This document shows positions 32,254 through 40,012 of a stretch of 52,404 bases of DNA, one piece after another. How positions within the stretch are numbered: the stretch's first letter is position 1; each line of letters begins with the position of its first letter. Source of the DNA: Nitrospira sp. CG24C (GTDB taxonomy: Bacteria; Nitrospirota; Nitrospiria; Nitrospirales; Nitrospiraceae); contig NEWR02000001.1 of the NCBI GenBank assembly GCA_002869885.2, forward strand, positions 39,118 to 91,521, in the 5' to 3' direction. The translations under genes were made by a program, and so were the position numbers. Below the pieces are notes generated by a model, which saw only the letters and a list, made by a program, of their open reading frames with translations, did no database searches and was not told the DNA's origin.

Positions 32254-33693
32254 ATGCGTGCAAAAATCCTCATCGTCGACGACGACCGCGATATCCTTCT
32301 CGGACTCGAGAATCGTATCACCTGGATGGGGCACGAGCCTGTCACAGCCGACAACGGCAAAGACGCGCTGCGCCTGCTCGAACAAGGAGAATTCGATCTC
32401 GCGCTCCTGGACTTGGAACTGCCTGGTCTGTCCGGTCTGGAGGTTCTGGAGCGGGTGAAAGGCGCTTCGCAGAGCGAGCGGCAAACCGGAAAGGATACCA
32501 GCGCAACTCACACCACCCCGCTCATCATCATTCTCACCGCATTCGGCACCATCGAGCGCGCCGTGCAAGCCATGCAGCTCGGCGCGTTTGATTTCCTGAC
32601 GAAACCGTTCAGCGCCGATCACCTGACCGTCGTGATCAACAAAGCCATGGCCGCGGTGGCGGTACACCGTCAGGTCGACGTCCTCCGTCAGGAAATCGAC
32701 AATCGCTACGATCACCTCGTGGGGGCCAACGCCAAGATGGCTACGCAACTCACGATCGCCAAGCAAGCAGCGCAGACCGACGTGACCGTCATCCTGTTCG
32801 GTGAAACCGGTACGGGAAAGGAAGTCGTGGCCCGCGCCATTCATCGTTGGAGTCCACGCCGGTTGAAACCTTTCGTCGCAGTCAATTGTGCGGCACTGCC
32901 AGAAAACTTGCTCGAGAACGAGCTGTTCGGTCATGAGAAGGGCTCCTTCACCGGGGCGGTCAAACGGGAACCAGGCAAGATCGAAGTCGCAGAAGGGGGA
33001 ACGGTGTTTCTTGATGAAATCGGGGATATGCCGCTCCCACTACAAACCCGTCTGCTGCGGGTCATCCAGGATCAGACCTTCTATCGTGTGGGTGGAACCC
33101 AGCCGGTGAGCACCCATGTACGTTTCATCGCGGCCACGAACAAAGACATACGGCGCGCAATCCAACAGGGCACCTTTCGTGAGGACTTATACTACCGGCT
33201 TGCCGTAATCACTGTGACCCTCCCGCCCCTGCGTGAACGGATAGACGATGTCCCTGCACTCGCCCGGCATTTCCTCGATCGGGTAGTCAAAATGGGGATT
33301 CATCGCTCCTGCGCCCTGAGCGACCAGGCCGCACGGGCGTTGCAACAGTATCAGTGGCCTGGCAACATACGCGAACTTGAAAATGTGCTGATGCGTGCGG
33401 TTATTTTGTGCCCCAAGGACACCCTTGAGGCCTCGGACCTGCATCTGGGAGATTCACCGTTCTCCTCGTCGGCTGAGGCCGAAACCGGATCTCCTCCCCT
33501 TCACTACCATGAGTGCGTCGACGTCTACAGCCGGAAGATCATCGAAGAGTCGTTGCAAAGAAATGGATGGAACCAAACAAGAGCAGCCGAAGAGCTCGGC
33601 CTTCAACGGACCTACCTCACGAAATTGCTCCGTCAGAAAGACATCTCCGGCAGACAACCCTCTGAAAACAGCGGTGAGCAGGGGGAGGCATGA
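32254..33693 (+). CDS. Sigma-54-dependent response regulator (NtrC family), 479 aa
   Basis: Receiver domain (residues 4-130; DDD at 9-11, phospho-acceptor Asp53 in LLDLEL, Lys in FLTKPFS). The AAA+ domain spans about 155-385, with Walker A GETGTGKE at about 183-190 and the sigma-54 contact loop as GSFTGA near 230. Walker B is VFLDEIGDM and the arginine-finger region [10 protein letters not shown] Fis-type helix-turn-helix ends the protein (about 440-470; [21 protein letters not shown]). It is the only enhancer-binding protein in the window. Together with the upstream kinase it is a candidate, unproven, for binding the (G/T)AATC-N6-GATTC dyads and activating the four sigma-54 promoters. Confidence 0.93.
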   Translation: MRAKILIVDDDRDILLGLENRITWMGHEPVTADNGKDALRLLEQGEFDLALLDLELPGLSGLEVLERVKGASQSERQTGKDTSATHTTPLIIILTAFGTIERAVQAMQLGAFDFLTKPFSADHLTVVINKAMAAVAVHRQVDVLRQEIDNRYDHLVGANAKMATQLTIAKQAAQTDVTVILFGETGTGKEVVARAIHRWSPRRLKPFVAVNCAALPENLLENELFGHEKGSFTGAVKREPGKIEVAEGGTVFLDEIGDMPLPLQTRLLRVIQDQTFYRVGGTQPVSTHVRFIAATNKDIRRAIQQGTFREDLYYRLAVITVTLPPLRERIDDVPALARHFLDRVVKMGIHRSCALSDQAARALQQYQWPGNIRELENVLMRAVILCPKDTLEASDLHLGDSPFSSSAEAETGSPPLHYHECVDVYSRKIIEESLQRNGWNQTRAAEELGLQRTYLTKLLRQKDISGRQPSENSGEQGEA

Positions 33694-33797
33694 ATTCTGA
33701 ATTAGAAATTATGAATTAGGAATTATGAATTGTAAGTGAGGTCCGGACAACTCAGGTTTCTCTGTTTAGCTTCGTTCAACCAAACACCTGACAAGGT
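33690..33797. repeat. Mixed repeat block (AATTATGAATTA units, heptamer core, nonamer fragment)
   Basis: GAATTCTGAATTAGAAATTATGAATTA-type units occur at 33690-33732 and the core GTCCGGACAACTC at 33742-33754. A nonamer fragment (GTTCAACCAAACA) ends it. It lies between convergent genes. Confidence 0.6.
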
Positions 33798-33849
33798 GCA
33801 ATACTCGATCTTCAATCGAACATTTCTCATTCCACATTCCTCATTACGG

Positions 33850-34356
33850 CTATTGCCTCTTCCCCATCTCCCTTAGCTGCCTCGGCGTTAACCACCAACG
33901 AAGAACGCCTCGGCCTGATTTTACCGGGAGCGATAGCTCGATCAGACAGGCCCCGGCCTTCTTCATGGGAAACGATGCGGTAGCCCGACCGGACAGCATG
34001 ACGCTAGCCGCCAGACCCAGATGCGGTTCATGACCGATACAGAGCACGCAGGACGCAGGAGGAAGATCCTGCAGGACAGACAAGAGTTGATTGGGAGGCG
34101 CATCCGGCAAGAGTGCATCGACGATTTGCACCGCAGAGCGAACTCTCAGCGACCGATGCACAATCTTCGCCGTTTCGATCGCCCGAATCAACGGACTCGA
34201 GAAGACATGTGTCGGCTTCACGTCGAGCCGGTTCAACCCAACCGCCACCTGGGCCACACGCTTCGCCCCTCGCTCAGTTAGAGGGCGATCCGTATCCGAC
34301 CTTTCCCATTCATCCCGCTCCACCGCAATGCCATGTCGCAATAACATACAGTCCAT
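33850..34356 (-). CDS. sixA: Phosphohistidine phosphatase SixA-like (histidine phosphatase superfamily), 168 aa
   Basis: The RHG motif LLRHGIAV at residues 5-12 carries the catalytic His. The conserved SSPLIRAIET segment (about 54-63) and CIGHEPHLG (second catalytic His, about 107) complete the active site. Size and the compact C-terminus fit SixA, which removes phosphate from histidine-phosphotransfer domains. An HPt protein is encoded nearby at 35967. The frame is open to 34563, but the first 69 codons run through repeats. ATG 34356, preceded by GAGAGG, directly starts the first strand. Confidence 0.88.
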   Translation of the reverse strand: MDCMLLRHGIAVERDEWERSDTDRPLTERGAKRVAQVAVGLNRLDVKPTHVFSSPLIRAIETAKIVHRSLRVRSAVQIVDALLPDAPPNQLLSVLQDLPPASCVLCIGHEPHLGLAASVMLSGRATASFPMKKAGACLIELSLPVKSGRGVLRWWLTPRQLREMGKRQ

Positions 34357-34408
34357 CGTTCCTCTACCTCTCACTCGATACCGGACAGGCTCCCTGCCCG
34401 CATTATAA

Positions 34409-34545
34409 CGAAGTTTTGAGTTCTGAGTTGGCAGTCTGAGGGGGAATGTGGAATGAGCTGACCAGAAGAGATGCCAGTCGGAATTTGAAGTTTGAGGTTC
34501 CAGGAATTTCGAATTCCAAATTTTGAATTTTAAATTTGAGGCCTC
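34409..34545. repeat. Heptamer fragment and AATTTGAA-type hairpin repeat
   Basis: GTTTTGAGTTCTGAGTT at 34412, then GGAATTTGAAGTTTGAGG at 34481 against AATTTTAAATTTGAGG and complementary AATTCCAAATTTTGAA. Fills the gap between sixA and the pentapeptide gene. Confidence 0.55.
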
Positions 34546-34559
34546 GTGTGTCTCTCGCT

Positions 34560-34928
34560 TCACTTTCCTGAGCTGTACCGCATGCGGCTGCCGTGAAGGA
34601 GGGATAGTTCAATTTCACTGGCGGTCAGTTCAAGAGGGAAGTAGGCGCCGGATATTTTTGCGGCATTGATGCTCGCGCCTTCAAGCCGCGCCTTGCGAAA
34701 ATCGACGCTGCGCAAATCCGCCTGGCGAAAGTAACAGTCGCTGAAGTCTAAGCCGTCGGTGTCCAAGCCCCGCAGGTCGAGACCCCGTAGATCGCACCCC
34801 CGCAGATCGACCTTCTCCCCTGCGGCTTTTTTCACGTTGAATTCGATGATACAGCCTTCGCGCAGCAACCGATACATGGCATCGTTGGGAATTCGCAGTT
34901 TAGAGCGAGCGGGATTTGTGGTATCCAT
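34560..34928 (-). CDS. Pentapeptide-repeat protein, 122 aa
   Basis: About ten consecutive A(D/N)LXX-like pentapeptides run from residue 40 to 100 (DLRGCDLRGLDLRGLD, then QADLRSVDFRKARLEGASI). They predict a short right-handed beta-helix. The N-terminal 38 residues resemble the cap seen in some bacterial pentapeptide proteins (IPNDAMYRLLREG). Some members protect DNA gyrase, but most have no known role, so no function is assigned. GGAGGTTCC precedes ATG 34928. Downstream, the gene borders a repeat block and sixA, both on the same strand. Confidence 0.88.
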   Translation of the reverse strand: MDTTNPARSKLRIPNDAMYRLLREGCIIEFNVKKAAGEKVDLRGCDLRGLDLRGLDTDGLDFSDCYFRQADLRSVDFRKARLEGASINAAKISGAYFPLELTASEIELSLLHGSRMRYSSGK

Positions 34929-34938
34929 GGAACCTCCA

Positions 34939-35053
34939 TCTGGTTTGTTTGGTTCATTTGGTTTATTTGGTTTGTCTGGTTGATTTAGTTCATCTGGTTA
35001 GCCTGGCTCACCCAACCAAATAAACAAAACAAACCAAACAAACGAAATAACGT
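34939..35053. repeat. Nonamer hairpin repeat, copy 13
   Basis: T-rich arm, reverse-orientation core variant (GGTTAGCCTGGCTCACCC), A-rich arm, right edge AATAACGTTCTTC. It lies between the pentapeptide gene and the stop of the receiver-ATPase gene. Confidence 0.85.
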
Positions 35054-35058
35054 TCTTC

Positions 35059-35970
35059 CTACACCAGGGAGACCGTGAACATGACCTCGTTCCCCCTATC
35101 GTTATACATGATGTCGGGAAAAAACGAATGCACGAGAAAAATGCCTCGTCCGCTGCCATCACCGATAGGGCAAGCATCAAGAGAGTCATTCACGCGGGAC
35201 TTCCAATTGAATCCCATCCCTTCGTCGGTAATCTGGTATGTCAAGACCCGTTGCCGCTTATCGTAGACGGCGCGGATCGTAACCCGGCGATTCCGTAGGC
35301 GGGCGTCCTGCAGGCGTTGATGGATCAGCTCGGCGTACTGGTCATTCGCCACGGCTTCGAGCTTTTCACGATATCGGAGTTCGAGGCAGCCATGCTCGAC
35401 CGCATTCATGACGAGTTCTTGCAACGCGGCCCGAAGATGGATTCGTCGCGGCTCCATCAGGCCCATGGCCGTCTCGTGAAGCAGCCAGGTCACCGTGCTT
35501 TCGACGTACTCCGGATCTGGCTCCATGACCAACACATACTCCAGGCAATCGACGCCCGGCGCATCGTCCACGGAGGCAGGGATCGAGTGAATCGCCCGCT
35601 GCAGAACCTGCGCGAATTCCTCCACATGAATCGGCTGCTGTACATAGTCAAGAGCGCCGGCGCGCAATCCTACCATCGTCGATTCGAAATGGCCTGCGCC
35701 CGTAAGGAGCAGGACGGGGCAGGTCGGGCGGCGCTCGAAAATTTTCCTCACAAGCCCGAGCCCTTCCTGTTCGGACAGAAAGAGATCCACAATCACGATA
35801 TCGGGCTGCGCCATGTCGAATTTCGTCAACCCAAGCGCGGGGGTCGCAGCCGAAATCACCGAATGCCCCTTCGCCTTCGCATGCTCAAGAATCACGGTCT
35901 GGGTATCGACATTGTCGGCAACGACGAGCAACCTACGAGCATGGGCGCGCGATCCTGTAGGGGTGATCAT
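35059..35970 (-). CDS. Atypical receiver domain fused to anti-sigma-type ATPase domain, 303 aa
   Basis: The receiver domain (about 12-130) keeps Asp62 (IVDLFL). However, the N-terminal acidic pair reads ADN and the usual Lys after strand 5 is Gln (DYVQQPI), so phosphorylation-dependent signalling may be altered. The C-terminal HATPase_c_2-like (RsbW/serine kinase) domain spans about 175-303. It has the N-box LQELVMNAVEHG, the G1 box ITDEGMGFNW and G2 DGSGRGIFLVHSFF. Such ATPases bind or phosphorylate STAS antagonists; a STAS gene heads the same operon. Its ATG overlaps the stop of the HPt gene (ATGA), so it is translated last in the operon. Confidence 0.88.
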   Translation of the reverse strand: MITPTGSRAHARRLLVVADNVDTQTVILEHAKAKGHSVISAATPALGLTKFDMAQPDIVIVDLFLSEQEGLGLVRKIFERRPTCPVLLLTGAGHFESTMVGLRAGALDYVQQPIHVEEFAQVLQRAIHSIPASVDDAPGVDCLEYVLVMEPDPEYVESTVTWLLHETAMGLMEPRRIHLRAALQELVMNAVEHGCLELRYREKLEAVANDQYAELIHQRLQDARLRNRRVTIRAVYDKRQRVLTYQITDEGMGFNWKSRVNDSLDACPIGDGSGRGIFLVHSFFPDIMYNDRGNEVMFTVSLV

Positions 35971-36326
35971 GATGAAAACCCTTCTGCGATCAATTTCCGA
36001 AGCGCATCATGCACCTCGGCCAAAGATGTCTCGACATCCGCGCAGACCGACGACGCCTCAGCAAGCTCCCCTTGCCGGCCCAATTCTTCCAATCGTTTTG
36101 CGCGCTCGAAGAGACGCGGCGCGCACATCTCTATGACGGATCCCTTGAGCTTATGGGCAGCAGCCGCCAACCCGGCCCCATCCTGCTTCCCCAGTGCCAC
36201 GCGAATCGCCGCAGCCTCCTTCTGACTTTCTTGCAAAAAGAGCCCGGCCAAGGTGAAGAACAAGTCCTGATCTCCGTCCACCCGGTTCAAGGCCTCGGAA
36301 AGGTCCAATACCGATGTCTTATCCAT
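35967..36326 (-). CDS. Histidine phosphotransfer (HPt) domain protein, 119 aa
   Basis: A single all-helical HPt domain with the phospho-acceptor His58 in AAAAHKLKGSV, the family hallmark. Start at ATG 36326 (GAGAGG upstream) overlaps the end of the PP2C gene by eight bases; an ATG at 36338 would add four residues. It would shuttle phosphate between receiver domains of the adjacent genes or the larger hybrid kinase at 42160, and could be dephosphorylated by the SixA-like enzyme encoded at 33850. Confidence 0.9.
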   Translation of the reverse strand: MDKTSVLDLSEALNRVDGDQDLFFTLAGLFLQESQKEAAAIRVALGKQDGAGLAAAAHKLKGSVIEMCAPRLFERAKRLEELGRQGELAEASSVCADVETSLAEVHDALRKLIAEGFSS

Positions 36327-37590
36327 TGAGCCTCTCATCCGGATCGCCGGTCATCTCAATCCCCACGACCGCCGCATCGTCCGGAAAGTGTTGCGCCTGT
36401 TGCCAGCCTCGTGCTGCTGAAAAAGATGACGCGATGGTCGCCGAAAGAGACATCGGCTTCCCCTCGTCGATCGTTTTTTGGAAGCGTTCACGGCCCCAAA
36501 GCTCTCCGCCAGGAGAGGACACTTCGTATATCCCGTCGCTCAATAAAAACAGCCGGTCTCCCGGCTTCAAAACGATACGGTCGCATGCATACAGCGCGGA
36601 CGGATCGAATCCGAGAGGAAACGATGAGCGCATGAGCCACCGGGCAGGACTTTGAGTCTGGCTGAGCAAGGCGCCCGGATGGCCGGCTGAAGCATAGGTC
36701 AGTCTGCCTGTCGGCAAATGAAGCTGTCCGACCCACAGAGTGAAATACTCCCCATCGGCACTCAGGGGAAACCGCCGATTGGCCTCGAACAACACCTGCT
36801 CAGGATCGTAGGACCCGATCAGCTGTATAATATTTTCTGCTCGCAGGAACGTCATCAGCGAAGCCGAGCGCAGCGCGGCGGCAACCCCATGTCCCGACGC
36901 ATCCAGTATGTAGAGGCCAAGGTGTTCTGCATCGATCGCCATCACGCCAAAGAGGTCGCCTCCCAACGTTAAGGACGGCTGATACTCCCACGCCAACGAG
37001 ATACCCTGAACCGGACTTCCTTGCGGAGGGAGCAATGAGTGGACGAAGGCAGCGGCCGAATGAAGATCCGTCTCCATTTCCTCCTGCTTCGCTTGCAGCA
37101 AGAGAAGGGACGACTCGAGTTGAGAGCTGGTGGTTTCCAGTTCTCGGACCAACCGGCTTGTGCGCAGACCGGCCAACACCCGCGCGGTAATTTCTTGTCT
37201 GCTGGCCGCTTTGCTGAGAAAGTCGTCGGCGCCTCGCAACAACCCTTCGGCAATCTGGGCCGGCTTATCGTGGGAAGTCATCAGGAGAATCTGGCTGGAT
37301 TTCAACAGGGGGTCACGGCGCACCGCTTCACAGAAGGTCGGTCCGTCCATCTCCGGCATCATCCAATCGACAATGATCAGATCGGGGCGTTCGCGCCTGG
37401 CCACGTCGAGACCCGCTCGTCCGTCCTCCGCTTCAAGAACTCGATACCCCAGCCGCGTCAGCCTCGCAGCCATACTCGCCCTGGTGACCGGTTCATCTTC
37501 CACAAGGAGAATCGCAGCAACGAACGTCTTCGGTTGTGCAGACGAATCGAGACCCTGCCCGGTGGGTTGCAGTGCGTTTGAATGCATCAC
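36319..37590 (-). CDS. Receiver domain plus PP2C-type (RsbU/SpoIIE) phosphatase, 423 aa
   Basis: Receiver domain at about 25-145: acidic ED at 31-32, phospho-acceptor Asp75 in IIVDWMMPEMDG, and Lys in DDFLSKAAS. A coiled-coil linker (about 150-190) is followed by a PP2C-like SpoIIE phosphatase domain (about 200-415). The metal-binding motifs are LGGDLFGV, LYILDASGHGVAAAL, LLSDGIYEV and FPDDAAVVGIE. RsbU-type phosphatases dephosphorylate STAS antagonists, matching the STAS gene 21 bases upstream. Phosphorylation of the receiver probably controls the phosphatase. Operon with HPt and receiver-ATPase genes by overlapping ends. Confidence 0.93.
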   Translation of the reverse strand: MMHSNALQPTGQGLDSSAQPKTFVAAILLVEDEPVTRASMAARLTRLGYRVLEAEDGRAGLDVARRERPDLIIVDWMMPEMDGPTFCEAVRRDPLLKSSQILLMTSHDKPAQIAEGLLRGADDFLSKAASRQEITARVLAGLRTSRLVRELETTSSQLESSLLLLQAKQEEMETDLHSAAAFVHSLLPPQGSPVQGISLAWEYQPSLTLGGDLFGVMAIDAEHLGLYILDASGHGVAAALRSASLMTFLRAENIIQLIGSYDPEQVLFEANRRFPLSADGEYFTLWVGQLHLPTGRLTYASAGHPGALLSQTQSPARWLMRSSFPLGFDPSALYACDRIVLKPGDRLFLLSDGIYEVSSPGGELWGRERFQKTIDEGKPMSLSATIASSFSAARGWQQAQHFPDDAAVVGIEMTGDPDERLNG

Positions 37591-37611
37591 GCTCCGTGAC
37601 TCACATCAGAC

Positions 37612-37950
37612 CTATGCCGCACGCGCGATAAGCGCGTCTTGCTCGTTTTCATAGATGGGAATCATCTTGGGAATATTCGCCAGGCTCATGATCTCCCGCA
37701 CGTAGTTCTGCGGTTTCAGCATACTGACCTGCGCCTGCAGACGTTTAAAACTCTGCGACACGAGCACGAGCAGTCCGAGCCCTGCGCTGTCCACGAATCG
37801 CACCTGCTCCATATTCACAATGAGGTGCCGACAGCCGGCCTGTTTCGCCTTCTCGACGGCCACCTTAAAGGCAGCTTGATTGGCATAGGTCAAGTCTCCC
37901 TCCAGGTCCAAGATGATTCCCTGTGGAAGAACGCGTTCTTTGATTTTCAT
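37612..37950 (-). CDS. STAS-domain anti-sigma factor antagonist, 112 aa
   Basis: A compact STAS domain: IILDLEGDLTYANQAAF, then LIVNMEQVRFVDSAGLGLLV with the phosphorylatable Ser55 in DSAGLG. Members of the SpoIIAA/RsbV family bind an anti-sigma kinase when unphosphorylated. Start at ATG 37950 is supported by AAAGGATG; the frame upstream to 37998 enters a nonamer repeat. First gene of the STAS / receiver-PP2C / HPt / receiver-ATPase operon. No sigma factor gene is present in the window, so the output could be non-transcriptional. Confidence 0.92.
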   Translation of the reverse strand: MKIKERVLPQGIILDLEGDLTYANQAAFKVAVEKAKQAGCRHLIVNMEQVRFVDSAGLGLLVLVSQSFKRLQAQVSMLKPQNYVREIMSLANIPKMIPIYENEQDALIARAA

Positions 37951-37977
37951 GACATCATCCTTTCTTGTGCAGATTAA

Positions 37978-38036
37978 CGAATGGTTTGTCTGGTTCATCT
38001 AGTCTGCCTGGTCTATCTGGTTGAACGAAACTAGCG
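37978..38036. repeat. Nonamer hairpin repeat, copy 14
   Basis: T-rich units and the core GGTTGAACGAAACTAGC; the right arm is nearly absent. It sits upstream of the STAS operon and is joined to a short TTTCACG repeat (38038-38061). Confidence 0.75.
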
Positions 38037-38037
38037 C

Positions 38038-38061
38038 CCTCTCACGTTTCACGTTTCACGC
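38038..38061. repeat. CGTTTCA repeat, short copy
   Basis: CTCACGTTTCACGTTTCACG, the same family as 16982-17073, directly downstream of the cheB stop codon. Confidence 0.65.
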
Positions 38062-38065
38062 CCTG

Positions 38066-39118
38066 TTACAACTTGCACACATATGCCACGATCGCAGCGG
38101 GAATCTCTGCCAGGGGCAGCACCTTGTCCACCCCGCCGAGCTTGATCGCTTCCTTCGGCATACCGAAGACGACGCAGCTGGCTTCGTCCTGGGCGATCGT
38201 AAAGGCACCGGCCTGTTTCATCGCGAGCATCTCCTTGGCGCCATCGCCGCCCATACCGGTGAGGATGACCCCGACTGCGTTGGTGCCGGCATACTGGGCG
38301 ACCGAAGCAAACATCACATCCACCGATGGGCGATGGCGATTCACCGGAGGATCCTGATTGATGCGCACCGTGTACCGGGCGCCGCTCCGGACGAGCGTCA
38401 TGTGATAGCTGCCTGGCGCGACCAAGGCATGTCCCGGCAAGACACTGTCTCCGTCTTCGGCTTCCTTGACCGAGATACGGCAGAGCTGATTCATACGATC
38501 GGCCCAGGTCTTCGTAAACCGTTCCGGCATGTGCTGGGTGATGAGAATCGGCGGCGTGTTCGGAGGCAAGGCCATCAGCACATCCTTCACCGCTTCCGTG
38601 CCTCCCGTGGACGAGCCGATCGCGATAATCGTATCCGTCGTCTTAATCATCGCGGACGTGAGGAATGGCGCTATCCCCTTACCCCCTACCCCGCTATCCC
38701 CTCCCTTATTTCTCACCTTCGCTTGCGCCGCCGCCTTCACCTTAAAAATTAGATCCTGGGCTACCTCCTCCATCCCCTCACGGAGATCGATTTTTGGCTT
38801 AGTAATGAAGTCCACCGCGCCCAACTCCAGCGCACGCATTGTGGTCTGACAGCCGGCTTCGGTCAATGAACTCACCATCACAACAGGCATCGGGTGCCCC
38901 TTCATCAACTTCTCAAGAAACGTCAGCCCGTCCATCTTGGGCATTTCAACGTCGAGTGTCAGGACGTCCGGATTCAAGGCCTTGATTTTCTCCCGGGCGA
39001 TAAAGGGGTCTGGAGCGGACCCGATGACTTCAATCCCTGGGTCTTTCGACAGAAGTGTCGCAAGCACCTGCCGCATCAAGGCCGAATCGTCGACGGTCAG
39101 CACACGGATTTTTGCCAT
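38066..39118 (-). CDS. cheB: Chemotaxis response regulator and protein-glutamate methylesterase CheB, 350 aa
   Basis: Receiver domain 1-125 (VDDSALMR at 9-16, phospho-acceptor Asp in TLDVEMPKMDG, Lys in FITKPK) and C-terminal methylesterase domain about 155-350. The catalytic Ser is in IAIGSSTGGTEA, the catalytic His in ITQHMPERFT and the Asp in LTGMGGDGAKEM. CheB hydrolyses receptor methyl esters and deamidates receptor glutamines. Residues about 135-150 (KVRNKGGDSGVGGKGIAP) in the interdomain linker are encoded by a GGGGTAAG repeat. The gene lies downstream of cheD and cheR. Confidence 0.97.
   Translation of the reverse strand: MAKIRVLTVDDSALMRQVLATLLSKDPGIEVIGSAPDPFIAREKIKALNPDVLTLDVEMPKMDGLTFLEKLMKGHPMPVVMVSSLTEAGCQTTMRALELGAVDFITKPKIDLREGMEEVAQDLIFKVKAAAQAKVRNKGGDSGVGGKGIAPFLTSAMIKTTDTIIAIGSSTGGTEAVKDVLMALPPNTPPILITQHMPERFTKTWADRMNQLCRISVKEAEDGDSVLPGHALVAPGSYHMTLVRSGARYTVRINQDPPVNRHRPSVDVMFASVAQYAGTNAVGVILTGMGGDGAKEMLAMKQAGAFTIAQDEASCVVFGMPKEAIKLGGVDKVLPLAEIPAAIVAYVCKL
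38668..38715. repeat. GGGGTAAG-family repeat inside cheB
   Basis: CCTTACCCCC/TACCCCGCTATCCCC units in plus orientation encode a Gly/Lys-rich linker in CheB. Same family as 16806 and 42362. Confidence 0.7.
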
Positions 39119-39125
39119 ACTCCCT

Positions 39126-39200
39126 CCGTCATCAAGTCATCAAGTCCGAAGGTCGTAAAGTCCGCCGACTTGAAGACTTTCCGACTTTTGACTTTTCGAC
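39126..39200. repeat. AAGTCCG/GACTTT hairpin repeat
   Basis: ATCAAGTCATCAAGTCCG and AAAGTCCG units are followed by complementary GACTTGAAGACTTTCCGACT units. It fills most of the gap between cheD and cheB. Confidence 0.7.
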
Positions 39201-39207
39201 AGGCCCC

Positions 39208-39849
39208 TTAGAACAACGTCACATCTTCTACAGCCTGCTGCTCCCGCTGCTTGATTCGCGCCGCATATTCATTCTCCCGCTCTTGGATAGTCTGATTCTT
39301 GACCCGCTCGATTTTCTTCATCAAGACTCGGCCCGAATCGGTGAAGTAATAGACTTTCCGTGGGAACACGTCGCCCAGATCAGTCTTGACGGTCGCGAGC
39401 CCTTCACTCTTCAAATACCCAATCACCCACTTGGCATTGTTCGCGCCCACATCGATATTGCCTTCGTAGATCTTGCCGGCGCCGAAGAGTTTGATTTCCA
39501 GGCGGCTTTTGAGGCCGCCGCGTTTGAGAATCTCATTGATCAACGATTCCATCGCGAACGACCCATACCGGGTGGATTCACCGCCCCAGGAATCGCCAGA
39601 CTGGTGCTCTTTCGGCTCCGGAAGCATGAAATGATTCATGCCGCCCACTCCGATGATCGGGTCGCGGATGCAGGCCGAAATACAGGAACCGAGGACTGTG
39701 TAGACGACCATCGGCTCCCGGCTGACAAAGAACTCTCCGGGGAGAATCGACGCAATCTCGTGCGGGAAACGATTGTCGCGCATGCGCCGGATGTGGCCGA
39801 AGTCGTCATGTGATGCGTCAGGCGTCAGGCGTAAGGCAACAGTGCTCAT
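39208..39849 (-). CDS. cheD: Chemoreceptor glutamine deamidase CheD, 213 aa
   Basis: The CheD core spans about residues 30-175: FVSREPMVVYTVLGSCISACI with the nucleophile Cys56, then GGMNHFMLP with the catalytic His73. A helical region (ESLINEIL) and IKLFGAGKI/VGANNAKWVIGYL follow. CheD deamidates receptor glutamines and can interact with CheC or CheY. The C-terminal 35 residues (KIERVKNQTIQERENEYAARIKQ) form a charged helix beyond the usual length (about 160-170 aa). No cheC is present in the window. The gene belongs to the cheR-cheD-cheB run on the minus strand. Confidence 0.95.
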   Translation of the reverse strand: MSTVALRLTPDASHDDFGHIRRMRDNRFPHEIASILPGEFFVSREPMVVYTVLGSCISACIRDPIIGVGGMNHFMLPEPKEHQSGDSWGGESTRYGSFAMESLINEILKRGGLKSRLEIKLFGAGKIYEGNIDVGANNAKWVIGYLKSEGLATVKTDLGDVFPRKVYYFTDSGRVLMKKIERVKNQTIQERENEYAARIKQREQQAVEDVTLF

Positions 39850-39884
39850 AATTCGCGATGCTTCCTCTCCACTCTTTTCGCCTT

Positions 39885-40012
39885 CCCTCTCACGTCTTAC
39901 TCCCGTTATCCCTCTTCCCCTCTATCCCTCTTAACCTTCTTACCCCTTTATCTCGTTTACCCCTTTACCCCCATACCCCCTGTCCCCCTTACCCCCTTTA
40001 CCCCTGCTCACT
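39885..40012. repeat. Pyrimidine-rich TACCCC/TATCCCTCTT repeat
   Basis: Degenerate CTTACCCC, TTTACCCC and TATCCCTC units run for about 130 bp between cheR and cheD. This is the CCCCTTAC strand of the GGGGTAAG family. Confidence 0.65.
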
